In this document: positions 8,931-18,500 of the stretch, piece by piece
Position numbering within the stretch: position 1 is the first letter of the stretch
Layout: each line of letters opens with the position of its first letter
Assembly: GCA_049511715.1 (NCBI GenBank)
Contig: JBEKXU010000010.1
Location: 32,165 to 96,164, forward strand
Origin: JBEKHT01 sp049511715
GTDB lineage: Bacteria > Chloroflexota > Anaerolineae > Anaerolineales > RBG-16-64-43
Length of the DNA: 64,000 bases
Direction: 5' to 3'
Notes under the pieces: model-generated
Told to the model about the DNA's origin: nothing
Databases searched by the model: none
Seen by the model: the letters and a program-made list of their open reading frames with translations, nothing else
Program-made: the position numbers and the translations under genes

Positions 8931-9374
8931 ATGAGCGAGTCGATGAGGCTGCAGGGTTCTGGCTACTATTCTGCTGAAGATTCTCCCGATCTGGGAGAGG
9001 ATTGGGAATCGGACCGCCATATCCACGGGGCTTCGCGTCGGCGGTGGTATGAACACGCCCATGTTTGGCGGCCTCCAACCGATGTGTATGAGAGTGAGGC
9101 CGGGTATGTGATTCGCGTCGAGCTGGCGGGCATGCGAAGCGCAGACTTTTCCGTAACGCTTGAGGGCCGCTGGCTGCATATCACCGGAGCGCGGCCTGAC
9201 GAGGCGCAGCACCGGGCGTACCACCAGATGGAGATCCATTTCGGTCCCTTCCGCAGCGAGGTGGAGATCCCCGGCGAGGTCGACTCTCAGCGTCTGGAAG
9301 CAGTCTACGAGGACGGCTTTCTGATCGTCACCCTGCCGAAAGTCAAGCCGCGGGTCATCCCAATTTCCAGCTAA
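8931..9374 (+). CDS. Small heat shock protein, Hsp20/alpha-crystallin family
   Basis: A 147-residue ATP-independent holdase chaperone. An N-terminal variable arm of about 50 residues precedes the alpha-crystallin domain (PPTDVYESEAGYVIRVELAG opening; GRWLHITGAR and FGPFRSEVEIPGEVD strands; ending YEDGFLIVTLPKV). The C-terminal tail VIPISS holds the I-x-I-like anchor used for oligomer assembly. A second ATG at 8943 is possible. It lies 12 bases upstream of lon, so chaperone and protease are probably co-transcribed. Confidence 0.93.
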   Translation: MSESMRLQGSGYYSAEDSPDLGEDWESDRHIHGASRRRWYEHAHVWRPPTDVYESEAGYVIRVELAGMRSADFSVTLEGRWLHITGARPDEAQHRAYHQMEIHFGPFRSEVEIPGEVDSQRLEAVYEDGFLIVTLPKVKPRVIPISS

Positions 9375-9386
9375 AGGTCGGCTGAG

Positions 9387-12056
9387 TTGGAGGAAGCAAT
9401 CCTTGATCGATCTTCTCCACTTTCGGAGTGTAGGATTACTGTGCCTGCCACCACTCGGACTGTCAACCTGACGGATCTCATTAACCTCTTCACCCAATCC
9501 TTCCCTGGGCGATGGGAGGAAGTGAAGCTGCGGCCCATCGTCACCCAAGTCCAGGATCAGGCCTCGGAAGCTGAGGCACGAGAGGACCGCGCTCAACCTC
9601 CCGCGGTGATCCCAGAAGAGCTTTCGATTCTGCCGTTGCGCGGCATTGTCGTTTACCCCCAAACCGTGGTTCCACTGACGATTGGCCAGCCTCGGTCCGT
9701 GAAACTCGTGGACGATGCGGCCGTGGGGGAGCGCACGATCGGCCTAGTTACCTCCAAGGATCCTGAGAAAGAGACGCCCGGGCCGGAGGATTTGTACTCA
9801 ATCGGAACGGCGGCCATCGTTCATCGGCTTTTCCGAGCCCCGGATGGGACAATTCGAATTGTGGTCCAGGGTCTTTCTCGGTTCCGCATCCGCGAGTTCG
9901 TGGCACAAGATCCCTACTTGCGGGCGCGGGTTGAAGTGGCGAACGAGATCGTCGAGGAAGGCCTCGAAATCCAGGCTCTGGCACGAAATGTCCGCGACCA
10001 ATTCGCGCAGATTGCCGAGCTGGTTCCCTCCATCCCCCGCGAGCTTGTCGCGGCCCTGTCCGGGTTGGAAGACCCTCTGCAGGTCGCGTACTCGATTGCC
10101 AACTATCAGCGCATGGAGCTTCAGGAAGCGGAGGATCTGCTGGAGCTTGATTCCACAGCGGCCAAGCTCAAGCGACTAGTCGCGCTCCTCACCAAGGAGT
10201 TGGAGGTTCTTCAGCTCGGCGCCAAGATCCAAGAGGAGGCCCGCTCCGAGATTGAGAAAGTTCAGCGTCAGTACTTTCTGCGGGAGCAGATGAAAGCGAT
10301 TCAAAAGGAGCTGGGCGAGACGGACGAGCGCACTGCCGAGGTGGAAGAACTGCGCAAGAAGCTCGAGGCGGCGGGCCTGCCCGAGGAAGCCAGCCGCCAG
10401 GCCAAGGAGGAACTGGACCGCCTTTCCAAGCTTCAGGAGGCCTCGGCTGAGTACGGCGTGATCCGGACCTATCTCGACTGGCTGGTTTCGTTGCCCTGGA
10501 GCCGGGTTACCGAGGACCATTTGAATGTCGCGGACGCACGGCGTGTCCTGGACGAGGACCACTACGGTTTGCGGGATGTGAAAGATCGGATCTTGGAGTA
10601 CTTGGCCGTGCGAAAGCTCCGCGGGGAGCGTCGGGAGGAGGTTTCAACCGCGCCCGTGGATCTGCTGCGGCGGGAGCGCGAAGGAGCCATCCTGTGCTTT
10701 ATTGGGCCGCCGGGCGTTGGGAAGACGTCCCTGGGGCAATCGGTCGCCCGAGCGATGGGTCGTAAGTTTGTGCGCCTCTCGCTGGGAGGCACGCACGACG
10801 AAGCAGAAATCCGCGGCCACCGCCGGACCTATGTCGGAGCGATGCCGGGGAGGATCCTGCAAGCCCTGCGGCGGGTGGAAACGCGGAATCCCGTCTTCAT
10901 GCTGGATGAGGTCGACAAGCTTGGGGCCGACTTCCGGGGCGACCCTGCCTCCGCGTTGCTGGAGGTCCTCGATCCGGAGCAGAATCGCGAGTTCCGGGAT
11001 AACTACCTCGAGGTGGCTTTTGATCTCTCTCAGGTGCTCTTCATTACGACAGCCAACCTTCAGGAAACCATCCCAGAGCCGTTATTGGACCGCATGGAGG
11101 TCATCCACATCTCCAGCTACACTGAGCAGGAAAAGCTGGTGATTGCCCAAGGCTACCTGGTCCCCCGGCAGTTGCGGGAAAACGGCCTCCGTCCCGAGGA
11201 AATCTCCTTTGCGGACGAGACTATCACCTCGATCATCCGTCACTATACCCGGGAGGCCGGCGTTCGCGGCCTGGAACGGGAGATTGGCTCGGTCTGTCGC
11301 AAGGTTGTGACGGAAATCGCGGAGGGGAAAGTTCAGAAGAGGGACATCACGCCTCAAGTCCTCGGGGAGGTCCTCGGCCGTCCTCGTTTCTTCCCGACCG
11401 CCGAGATCGAGGAGCGCACCTCGGTTCCAGGAGTTGCGACGGCGCTGGCTTGGACTCCAACCGGCGGGGATCTGCTCTTCATTGAGGCCACGCAAATGCC
11501 CGGCCGCCGTGGCTTTCTGCTGACGGGCTCCCTCGGCCAAGTCATGCAGGAATCCGCCCATGCGGCTCTTTCTTTCGTGCGCTCAAAGAGCAAGGAACTG
11601 GGTCTGGCCGAGGATTTCTTCGACCGGCACGACATTCACCTGCACATTCCGGCGGGAGCGCAACCCAAGGATGGTCCCTCGGCGGGGATTACCATTGCCA
11701 CCGCGTTGGTGTCCTTGCTCTCCGGAAGGCCCGTGCGGCCGGAGGTGGCAATGACGGGCGAGATCACCCTGCGGGGACAGGTCCTGCCGATCGGTGGGGT
11801 CAAGGAGAAAGTCCTGGCTGCCCATCGCGCAGGCCTTCGCACCGTGATCTTGCCCAAACACAACGAGGGCGACTTGGATGACCTGCCCGAGGAGGTCCGC
11901 AAGGACATCCGCTTTGTCCTTGTGGACACCGTCGATGAGGTCCTGCGGGAGGCTCTCGAGCCGCGGGTCTCACGGAACGGCCGGGGGAGAGTTGCCCTGC
12001 GGGCGGGGCGCGGGTCCCGTCATGCCGGGGCCCGTCCGAAACGCACGGCGAACTGA
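9387..12056 (+). CDS. lon: ATP-dependent protease La (Lon)
   Basis: A cytosolic AAA+ serine protease that degrades misfolded and regulatory proteins. In order: Lon substrate-binding domain from about residue 75 (LSILPLRGIVVYPQ), long coiled-coil helical region, AAA+ module with Walker A GPPGVGKTS near 440 and Walker B VFMLDEVDKLG near 505, and the protease domain with the catalytic Ser in KDGPSAG (residue ~765) and catalytic Lys in GGVKEK (~808). At 889 residues it is slightly longer than usual because of an extended N-terminus and a basic C-terminal tail. The start is uncertain: TTG 9387, GTG 9441 (GGAG 12 bases upstream) and GTG 9523 are all possible before the conserved domain. Confidence 0.95.
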   Translation: MEEAILDRSSPLSECRITVPATTRTVNLTDLINLFTQSFPGRWEEVKLRPIVTQVQDQASEAEAREDRAQPPAVIPEELSILPLRGIVVYPQTVVPLTIGQPRSVKLVDDAAVGERTIGLVTSKDPEKETPGPEDLYSIGTAAIVHRLFRAPDGTIRIVVQGLSRFRIREFVAQDPYLRARVEVANEIVEEGLEIQALARNVRDQFAQIAELVPSIPRELVAALSGLEDPLQVAYSIANYQRMELQEAEDLLELDSTAAKLKRLVALLTKELEVLQLGAKIQEEARSEIEKVQRQYFLREQMKAIQKELGETDERTAEVEELRKKLEAAGLPEEASRQAKEELDRLSKLQEASAEYGVIRTYLDWLVSLPWSRVTEDHLNVADARRVLDEDHYGLRDVKDRILEYLAVRKLRGERREEVSTAPVDLLRREREGAILCFIGPPGVGKTSLGQSVARAMGRKFVRLSLGGTHDEAEIRGHRRTYVGAMPGRILQALRRVETRNPVFMLDEVDKLGADFRGDPASALLEVLDPEQNREFRDNYLEVAFDLSQVLFITTANLQETIPEPLLDRMEVIHISSYTEQEKLVIAQGYLVPRQLRENGLRPEEISFADETITSIIRHYTREAGVRGLEREIGSVCRKVVTEIAEGKVQKRDITPQVLGEVLGRPRFFPTAEIEERTSVPGVATALAWTPTGGDLLFIEATQMPGRRGFLLTGSLGQVMQESAHAALSFVRSKSKELGLAEDFFDRHDIHLHIPAGAQPKDGPSAGITIATALVSLLSGRPVRPEVAMTGEITLRGQVLPIGGVKEKVLAAHRAGLRTVILPKHNEGDLDDLPEEVRKDIRFVLVDTVDEVLREALEPRVSRNGRGRVALRAGRGSRHAGARPKRTAN

Positions 12057-12068
12057 GGCCTGTGTCCG

Positions 12069-12443
12069 ATGCCGAATGTGCTGCTGGGCGAAGATGATCG
12101 CGATATGGCGACCCTGCTGCAGACCCTCCTGGAAATGGAGGGCTACGTGGTTGGGTCGGCACGCTCCGGCAACGCCGTGCTGGCCATGATCGACCAACAG
12201 CGGCCGGACGTGGTTCTTCTGGATGTGAACTTAGCGGGTCAAAGCGGGTTGCAGGTCCTGCAAACCGTGCGTTCGCGGGCCGAAACTCGATCCACCCGGG
12301 TGATCATGACCTCCGGGATGGACTTGAAAGAGCAGTGCTTGAAGGAAGGAGCGGACGCCTTCCTCCTGAAGCCGTATATGCCCGACGATCTGGTTCGCTT
12401 GCTGAAAGAAGTGCTCTCGCATCCTGAGTCTTCGCCGGGATGA
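12069..12443 (+). CDS. Stand-alone response regulator receiver protein
   Basis: A 124-residue CheY-like single receiver domain. The acidic pocket (EDD at 8-10), phospho-acceptor Asp52 in VVLLDVNL, conserved Ser in MTSG and Lys in LLKPY are all present. There is no output domain, so it must act through protein-protein contacts or a phosphorelay; no histidine kinase is adjacent. It begins 12 bases after lon and ends 48 bases before the PHP-AlbA gene, so it could be read with either. Confidence 0.9.
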   Translation: MPNVLLGEDDRDMATLLQTLLEMEGYVVGSARSGNAVLAMIDQQRPDVVLLDVNLAGQSGLQVLQTVRSRAETRSTRVIMTSGMDLKEQCLKEGADAFLLKPYMPDDLVRLLKEVLSHPESSPG

Positions 12444-12491
12444 CTCTGCGGGAGGCCGCCAGCCCCTTTCGTTTGTGAAAGCAGGAGAGCA

Positions 12492-14237
12492 GTGAGCCAA
12501 CAAACCCCACGCCGACCCCGACAATGGTTCACGATTGACTTGCACCTGCATACTCCGGCCTCCTCGGACTATCAAGAGGAGGGGGTCACCCTGGTGGACG
12601 TGCTCAGGAGGGCGGAGGCGCGCGGCCTGTCCGCCATTGCCTTGACCGACCACAATACGGTCGCCGGATATCGCCGTCTGCAAGAAGAGATTCGTTTCCT
12701 GGAGCAATTGCAGGGCACGGGTCGCTTGCTGGCGGAGGAAAAAGACCGCTTGGCCGAGATGCAGCGCCTGCTCGCCAAGGTGGTCGTGTTTCCCGGCTTT
12801 GAATTCACGGCCACGTTGGGTTTTCACATTCTGGGCATATTCCCGCCGGAAAAATCCGTCCGCGAGATCGAGCACCTCCTGCTGGACCTGAACATTCCAG
12901 CGGACCAGCTCGATCTGGGCAGTTCCACCGTGGGGGCTTCCGCCGACGTGCTGAGCGCCTACCGGAAGATCGATGAGGCGGGAGGCTTGGTGATTGCGGC
13001 TCATGCGAATTCGAGCAACGGAGTCGCGATGCGGGGCTTTGACTTCGGGGGACAGACGAAGATTGCCTATACCCAGGACCCGCACCTGCACGCCCTGGAG
13101 GTGACCGACCTGGAACAACGGGGGCCCCGCTCAACGGCCAAATTCTTCAGCGGGACGAAGCCAGAGTACCCTCGGCGGATGCACTGCATCCAGGGCTCGG
13201 ATTGCCACCGCCTGCGCCTGGACCCGAACAACCGCAAGAACCTGGGCGTTGGAGATCGAGCCACCGATGTGCTCCTCCCGGAACTAAGCATCGCGGCCCT
13301 CAGGGAACTCTTTCTCAGCAATGACTTCGCCCGGACCCGCCCCCGTCGCGCGGCCAAAGAGGAAGTGGATGACTTCATCCAACTCGCCCGGGCCGAGGGT
13401 CCCAGCATCATCCAGGCATTCCATGAGAGTATGGCCAACCGGGGGGGAAAGCTCTTCGCCATCATTGCGGATGTGTGCGCTTTTGCCAACGCCAACGGAG
13501 GTACCCTGTTGGTGGGCGTAAGCCCGGACCCCAAGGTCCCCCCCGCCGGGATCGGCAATGCCAACCAGGCGGTGCCCATCCTGGAGCGCGAGATCCGCAA
13601 CAAGATCAGCCCGACGCTGGCCTGCAGCGTGGATATTCAGGAAACCGTCGGCAAGAAAGTTGTGCGCGTCCTGGTGCCTCGCGGGACGGATCCCCCGTAT
13701 GCCGTGGATGACAACAAGGTGTACGTGCGCGAGGAGGCGGAGAGCGTTCTGGCCGTGCGGGATGAGATCGTGCAGTTGGTGCTGCGGGGGAGGGCCCTCG
13801 CGCGCGCGGTGGAGGTCCCGGCATTGAACCAGGCCACCGAGGCGGCCGAGACCAGCCCGGCCGAAAGTGTTGCGTCGGAAGCGGGATCTTTGCCGCCGCC
13901 TCGAACCGGCGTCGAAGTGGTGGGCTTCGAGGAGCGCGATGGGAATCGATACTTCACCATGCGGGACCTGCGCAACGGGATGGTGGTCAAGAACGTGACC
14001 CAGGCATCGGCCCGGCGCCTCTGGCATTACGCGGTCACCGAGTATTCGAGTCTCCCGCCTGCGGAACGCGTCAACTGGGTAGGGGATCTTGCCCTCATCA
14101 AGAAGCGCTCGCACCGAGGGGTGGAGCGCTACGATCTCTTGCAACGGACCCCCGAAGGAATGCGAGCCTATTTCGGCGTAACCGAAGAGGGACTGCATGG
14201 GAAGTGGAAGCAGTTGATGGGTCCCGAAGAGGAATAG
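12492..14237 (+). CDS. PHP-domain phosphoesterase fused to an AlbA_2/Schlafen-type domain
   Basis: The 581-residue protein starts at GTG 12492, with AGGAG 4 bases upstream. Residues ~14-275 are a PHP metal-dependent phosphoesterase domain: HxH in DLHLHTPASSD, ALTDHN, AAHANSSNG and GSDCHRL supply the usual metal ligands. Residues ~300-440 match the AlbA_2 (Schlafen, divergent AAA_4) domain: FAIIADVCAFANANGGTLLVGV near 320 and VYVREEAESVLAVRDEI near 415. A final ~110 residues are not recognised. PHP domains hydrolyse phosphoesters in polymerases and nucleases, and AlbA_2 domains occur in nucleic-acid-binding and defence-like proteins, so a nucleic-acid role is plausible. The GNAT gene starts directly at the base after its stop. 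Confidence 0.78.
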   Translation: MSQQTPRRPRQWFTIDLHLHTPASSDYQEEGVTLVDVLRRAEARGLSAIALTDHNTVAGYRRLQEEIRFLEQLQGTGRLLAEEKDRLAEMQRLLAKVVVFPGFEFTATLGFHILGIFPPEKSVREIEHLLLDLNIPADQLDLGSSTVGASADVLSAYRKIDEAGGLVIAAHANSSNGVAMRGFDFGGQTKIAYTQDPHLHALEVTDLEQRGPRSTAKFFSGTKPEYPRRMHCIQGSDCHRLRLDPNNRKNLGVGDRATDVLLPELSIAALRELFLSNDFARTRPRRAAKEEVDDFIQLARAEGPSIIQAFHESMANRGGKLFAIIADVCAFANANGGTLLVGVSPDPKVPPAGIGNANQAVPILEREIRNKISPTLACSVDIQETVGKKVVRVLVPRGTDPPYAVDDNKVYVREEAESVLAVRDEIVQLVLRGRALARAVEVPALNQATEAAETSPAESVASEAGSLPPPRTGVEVVGFEERDGNRYFTMRDLRNGMVVKNVTQASARRLWHYAVTEYSSLPPAERVNWVGDLALIKKRSHRGVERYDLLQRTPEGMRAYFGVTEEGLHGKWKQLMGPEEE

Positions 14238-14654
14238 GTGCCGATTCGCGAGATCCGTTTTCCCGACGATTTCCCGAAAGTGCTGGACCTGTGGCGGAGA
14301 TGTGCTCCGGGGATTTCCTTGGGCGCTTCGGATTCCTCTGCGGAAATCGAGAAGAAATTGAGCCGGGACCCGGATCTCTTTCTTGTGCTGGAGGCGGAGG
14401 GCAAGATCGTCGGCACGGTCCTGGGCGGCTTTGACGGGCGGCGCGGGATGATTTACCACTTGGCCGTTGATCCGGCCCAGCGTCAAAAGGGGTTGGGCCA
14501 GAGGCTGATGGAAGAGGTCGAGACGCGTCTTCGCCATAAGGGTTGTCGAAAGATCTATCTCTTGGTGGTCCCGGAGAACCCGGCCCTGGATTTCTATCTG
14601 GCTCGGGGCTGGCAACCCATGCGCCATCACCTCCTGGGGAAGGAGTTGTTCTGA
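14238..14654 (+). CDS. GNAT family N-acetyltransferase
   Basis: A 138-residue single GNAT domain that transfers an acetyl group from acetyl-CoA to an amine. The acetyl-CoA-binding motif A is IYHLAVDPAQRQKGLGQRLMEEVE (Q/R-x-x-G-x-G/A pattern RQKGLGQ near residue 84), followed by the family's VPENPALDFYLARGW motif B. It resembles YpeA/RimI-like enzymes, but the substrate cannot be told. GTG 14238 directly abuts the stop of the PHP-AlbA gene, implying translational coupling. Confidence 0.88.
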   Translation: MPIREIRFPDDFPKVLDLWRRCAPGISLGASDSSAEIEKKLSRDPDLFLVLEAEGKIVGTVLGGFDGRRGMIYHLAVDPAQRQKGLGQRLMEEVETRLRHKGCRKIYLLVVPENPALDFYLARGWQPMRHHLLGKELF

Positions 14655-14792
14655 GACGGCCCCGCAGGCCGGTTCTTTGACTTGGGCGGGCTGCGGAGAC
14701 AATTTCCGGGTTTCCCCAGCTCGTGGGCTCGATGTGCCAGGAATGGCGACGTTTGGGAGTCGCCCGTAGTTGCCAGGAGGCAGGAGCGCAAG

Positions 14793-15296
14793 ATGAGAGT
14801 GTCGATCCTGACGGTTTCGGATCGTTCCTCACGCAGCGAGAGGGCTGACGCCTCCGGTCCCCTGCTGCGCGAGATGATGGAAAAGCGGGGTTGGGTTGTG
14901 GTGGCGACCGACGTTGTCCCCGATGAGAAGCTCCAGATCTCAGGCCGGCTTCGAGAGTGGTGCGACGCCGACGGGACGGACCTGGTTCTGACAACGGGAG
15001 GCACCGGTTTGGCGCCCCGGGACATCACCCCCGAGGCCACGCGCGAAGTGATCGAGCGCGAGGCTCCGGGACTGGCCGAAGCCATGCGTGCGGCCGCCGT
15101 CCCCAACAATCCGCACGCCATGCTCTCCCGGGGGATCGCGGGTGTCCGCGCGAAAACCCTCGTGGTGAACTTGCCGGGAAGCCCCCAAGGGGCCCGGGAG
15201 GGATTGGAGGTCCTTCTCCCGGCTCTGCCGCATGCTGTGGAACTGATTCGGGGTCTGCCTGGCGCGGAGTCCGGGCACGGCCGGCTCGAGGGCTAG
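14793..15296 (+). CDS. Molybdopterin adenylyltransferase, MoaB/MogA family
   Basis: The 167-residue protein has the MoCF-binding fold with VSILTVSDRSSRSERADASGP at the N-terminus and the molybdopterin-binding TTGGTGLAPRD near residue 70, then PGSPQGARE. MogA/MoaB adenylates molybdopterin before molybdenum insertion. ATG 14793 follows an AGGAGG/AGGAG stretch at 14775-14785; the 37-codon in-frame extension upstream has no family match. Other molybdenum-cofactor genes are not in the window. rpoC lies downstream but has its own promoter. Confidence 0.9.
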   Translation: MRVSILTVSDRSSRSERADASGPLLREMMEKRGWVVVATDVVPDEKLQISGRLREWCDADGTDLVLTTGGTGLAPRDITPEATREVIEREAPGLAEAMRAAAVPNNPHAMLSRGIAGVRAKTLVVNLPGSPQGAREGLEVLLPALPHAVELIRGLPGAESGHGRLEG

Positions 15297-15378
15297 GGGG
15301 GAGAGTACCCCTCTGGAGCCGGGGCGGGGGGACGGGGCAGGCCGGGGGGTGCTTGGGAGCCTCGCCTGTTCAGAACCC

Positions 15379-15407
15379 TTGACCGCCTTCAGGCTAGCGG
15401 GTATAAT
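15379..15407 (+). promoter_or_regulatory. Consensus sigma-70-type promoter of rpoC
   Basis: TTGACC at 15379-15384 and TATAAT at 15402-15407 are separated by 17 bases, the best promoter match in the window. Transcription would start near 15414, leaving a leader of about 135 bases before the rpoC GTG. Confidence 0.85.
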
Positions 15408-15447
15408 CCCGCGCAGATCTGAGTGCTCGACATTAGAAAAAGGTGCG

Positions 15448-15478
15448 GCGCTGGGCAGGGCCCAAGCGCTGGTTTTTT
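15448..15478 (+). terminator. Terminator-like hairpin in the rpoC leader (possible attenuator)
   Basis: GCGCTGGGC at 15448-15456 pairs with GCCCAAGCGC at 15460-15469, with one bulged A and a 3-base loop. Six T residues at 15473-15478 follow after three bases. It lies about 35 bases after the predicted transcription start and about 70 before the rpoC start, so it could terminate a fraction of transcripts. Confidence 0.55.
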
Positions 15479-15549
15479 GTTGCTAAGTGGCGGCGGAGAG
15501 GCGTTTCCCGCCCAGAGCGTGGGCGGTTTCCCCGGAGGGAAGGTGACGA

Positions 15550-18500
15550 GTGGATGCGAAGAACATCAGTGCCATTAAGGTCAGCCTAGCATCTCCGGAC
15601 ACGATCAAGAGCTGGTCGTATGGCGAGGTCACTCGCCCCGAGACGATCAACTATCGTCGTCTGCGCCCCGAGAAAGATGGGCTGTTTGACGAGGCGATCT
15701 TCGGTCCTACCCGTGACTGGCAGTGCTACTGCGGCAAGTACAAGAACATCCGGCATCGCGGCGTGATCTGCGACAAGTGCGGGGTGGAGGTTACGCGTTC
15801 CTCGGTGCGCCGCGAGCGCATGGGACACATCGAGCTGGCTGCGCCCGTGGCCCATGTTTGGTACACGCGTCGCGTCCCCTCCTATTTGGGGCTGCTCCTC
15901 GATATTTCCCGGCGCAATCTCGACCGCGTTCTCTACTTTGCGCAATACGTTGTGACCCATGTGGATGAAGATGCCCGTCAAAAGGCTCTGCGCCGTCTCG
16001 ACGAAGAGGTAGACCGGCTGGAGAAGCGCCGCGGTGATGAGGTCAACCAGAAGATCGCGCAGGCCAAAACGGCCAGAGACAAGCGATTGGAGGAATTGGA
16101 ACTTCGGGTCGCCCGATCCAAGGAAAAATTCGAAGAAGAGGTCAACGAGCGGCTCGAGCCCCTGATCAAAGAGGGGCAAAGAATGGAGCAGTCGCTGCGG
16201 GAGAAGGTGGGGACCACGATCCGGGTTCCCATTGAATTTGCTCCCACTCGCACGGAGATCGCTGAGAAAGGGACGACCGTTTCCAACAAGCACCTGACCA
16301 TCCTGCAAAAGGCCGTGAAATCGCGGCTGGAGGAGATCGAGAGCGAGCTAAAAGAGAAGCGGGATCGATCGATTGAGAAACTCAAGCTGGAAATGGAAAA
16401 GGTGCGCGCGGAGGCCGAAGAGGAGCTGGTCGGCCTGCGCAACCAGCTGGAGGACCAGTCGGCCAGCGACCAGGAAGAGTCGGTGAATCAACGCGACGAG
16501 TTGATGGAAATCCAGCCCCTCTCGTTCTTGGGGGAGAGTCGCTATCGGGAACTCAAGAACCGCTGGGGCCAGGTATTCAAGGCCGAGATGGGCGCGGAGG
16601 CATTCCTGGAGATCCTGCACAACCTGGACCTGGACAAGCTGGCCAATTCGCTGTGGCATGAGGTGCGGACGACCAAGAGCAAGCAGCGAAAGAAGAAGGC
16701 GACCAAACGACTCAAGGTGATTGAGGCCTTCCGGCGCTCGGCCAACCGGCCGGAGTGGATGGTGATGACCGTCCTTCCGGTTATCCCGCCGGAGTTGCGT
16801 CCCATGGTCCAGCTGGACGGAGGTCGGTTTGCGACCTCGGATCTCAATGACCTCTACCGGCGGGTCATTAACCGCAACAACCGACTCAAGAGGCTGATCG
16901 AGCTGGGCGCTCCGGATGTGATCGTGCGCAATGAGAAGCGGATGCTGCAGGAAGCCGTGGACTCGCTGATCGACAATTCTCAGCGCGGCAAGGCCCTTTC
17001 CCGGCGCGGCCGAAGGGAACTGAAATCGTTGAGCGACATGCTCAAGGGGAAGAAGGGCCGCTTCCGACGCAACTTGCTGGGGAAGCGCGTGGACTACTCG
17101 GGCCGATCCGTGATTGTGGTCGGGCCGCGGTTGAAGCTCTACCAATGCGGCCTGCCCAAGGTCATGGCCCTCGAGCTGTATCGTCCCTTCGTGATTGCCA
17201 AGCTGGTGCAGTATGGATATGCCAACAATGTGAAGGGCGCACGACGCTCGATTGAGCGTGAGCGGCCCGAGGTCTGGGAGGTCCTGGAGGAAGTTATCCG
17301 TGATCGTCCGGTGCTTCTCAACCGGGCGCCGACCCTGCACCGCCTGGGCATCCAAGCCTTTGAGCCGATCCTGGTCGAGGGCAAGGCCATCCAGATTCAC
17401 CCTCTGGTCTGCGCGGCCTTCAATGCCGACTTCGACGGCGACCAAATGGCCGTCCACGTGCCTCTGTCCGACAAGGCGGTCTGGGAGGCGCGAGAGTTGA
17501 TGCTTTCCACCAAGAACCTGCTCAAGCCCGCGGATGGGGAGCCGATCGTCGGCCCGACCAAGGACATGGTCTTGGGCGTCTACTACTTGACGATGACTGA
17601 CCCGCGGCTGGAGACCAAGATCGACTCCGAGATTCATTCTTTCAGCAGCCTAGACGAGGTCGAGCTGGCCTACCGGTTGGGCAAGGCGGACTTGCATACC
17701 CCGGTTCATGCGCTGGTGACCACCTGGTACAACGACAAGGGCGAACGATATCAGCGGGGGCAGCGGCGGACCATGCGCACGACCGTGGGCCGAGCGCTGT
17801 TCAACCTAGCACTCCCGGAGGCCATGCGCTTTGTCAACCAATCGCTTGACAAAAGCGCCCTGCAGCGGCTGGTTTCCCAGTCCTACCAGGTTCTGGGTTC
17901 CGAGGCGACCATCGAGCTCGTGGACCGCGTCAAGGAAATCGGATTCGGATACGCCACTCGCTCCGGGACGACGATTGCCATTTCGGACATCGCCGTGCCG
18001 CCCGAAAAGAAAGACATCATCGACCACTCCCTTGAGGAGCAGGGCCTGATTGAACGAGACTACCGCCGCGGCCTGCTGACCGAGCAGGAGCAGAATGAGC
18101 GCATCATCGAGCTGTGGCAACATGCGGTCAATGATGTCGGGGATGCCGTCAAGAAACACCTGGATCCGACGGGAAACCTGAGCACGATGGCCCTCTCGGG
18201 TGCCACGAAAGGCGGGTTCGGACCGATTTCCCAGCTGGCGGGCATGCGCGGCCTGATGGCTGACCCGGCGGGCCGCATTATCCCGTTGCCGATTCGGTCC
18301 AACTTCCGGGACGGACTGACCGCCCTGGAGTACTTCATCTCCACCCATGGGGCGCGCAAGGGCTTGGCGGACACCGCGTTGCGCACGGCAGATGCTGGCT
18401 ACCTCACACGCCGGCTGGTGGATGTCGCCCAGGATGTCATCGTTGCGGACCATGACTGCGGAACCGAAGACGGGGTTCACATTCGTCGCCGGGATGATGT

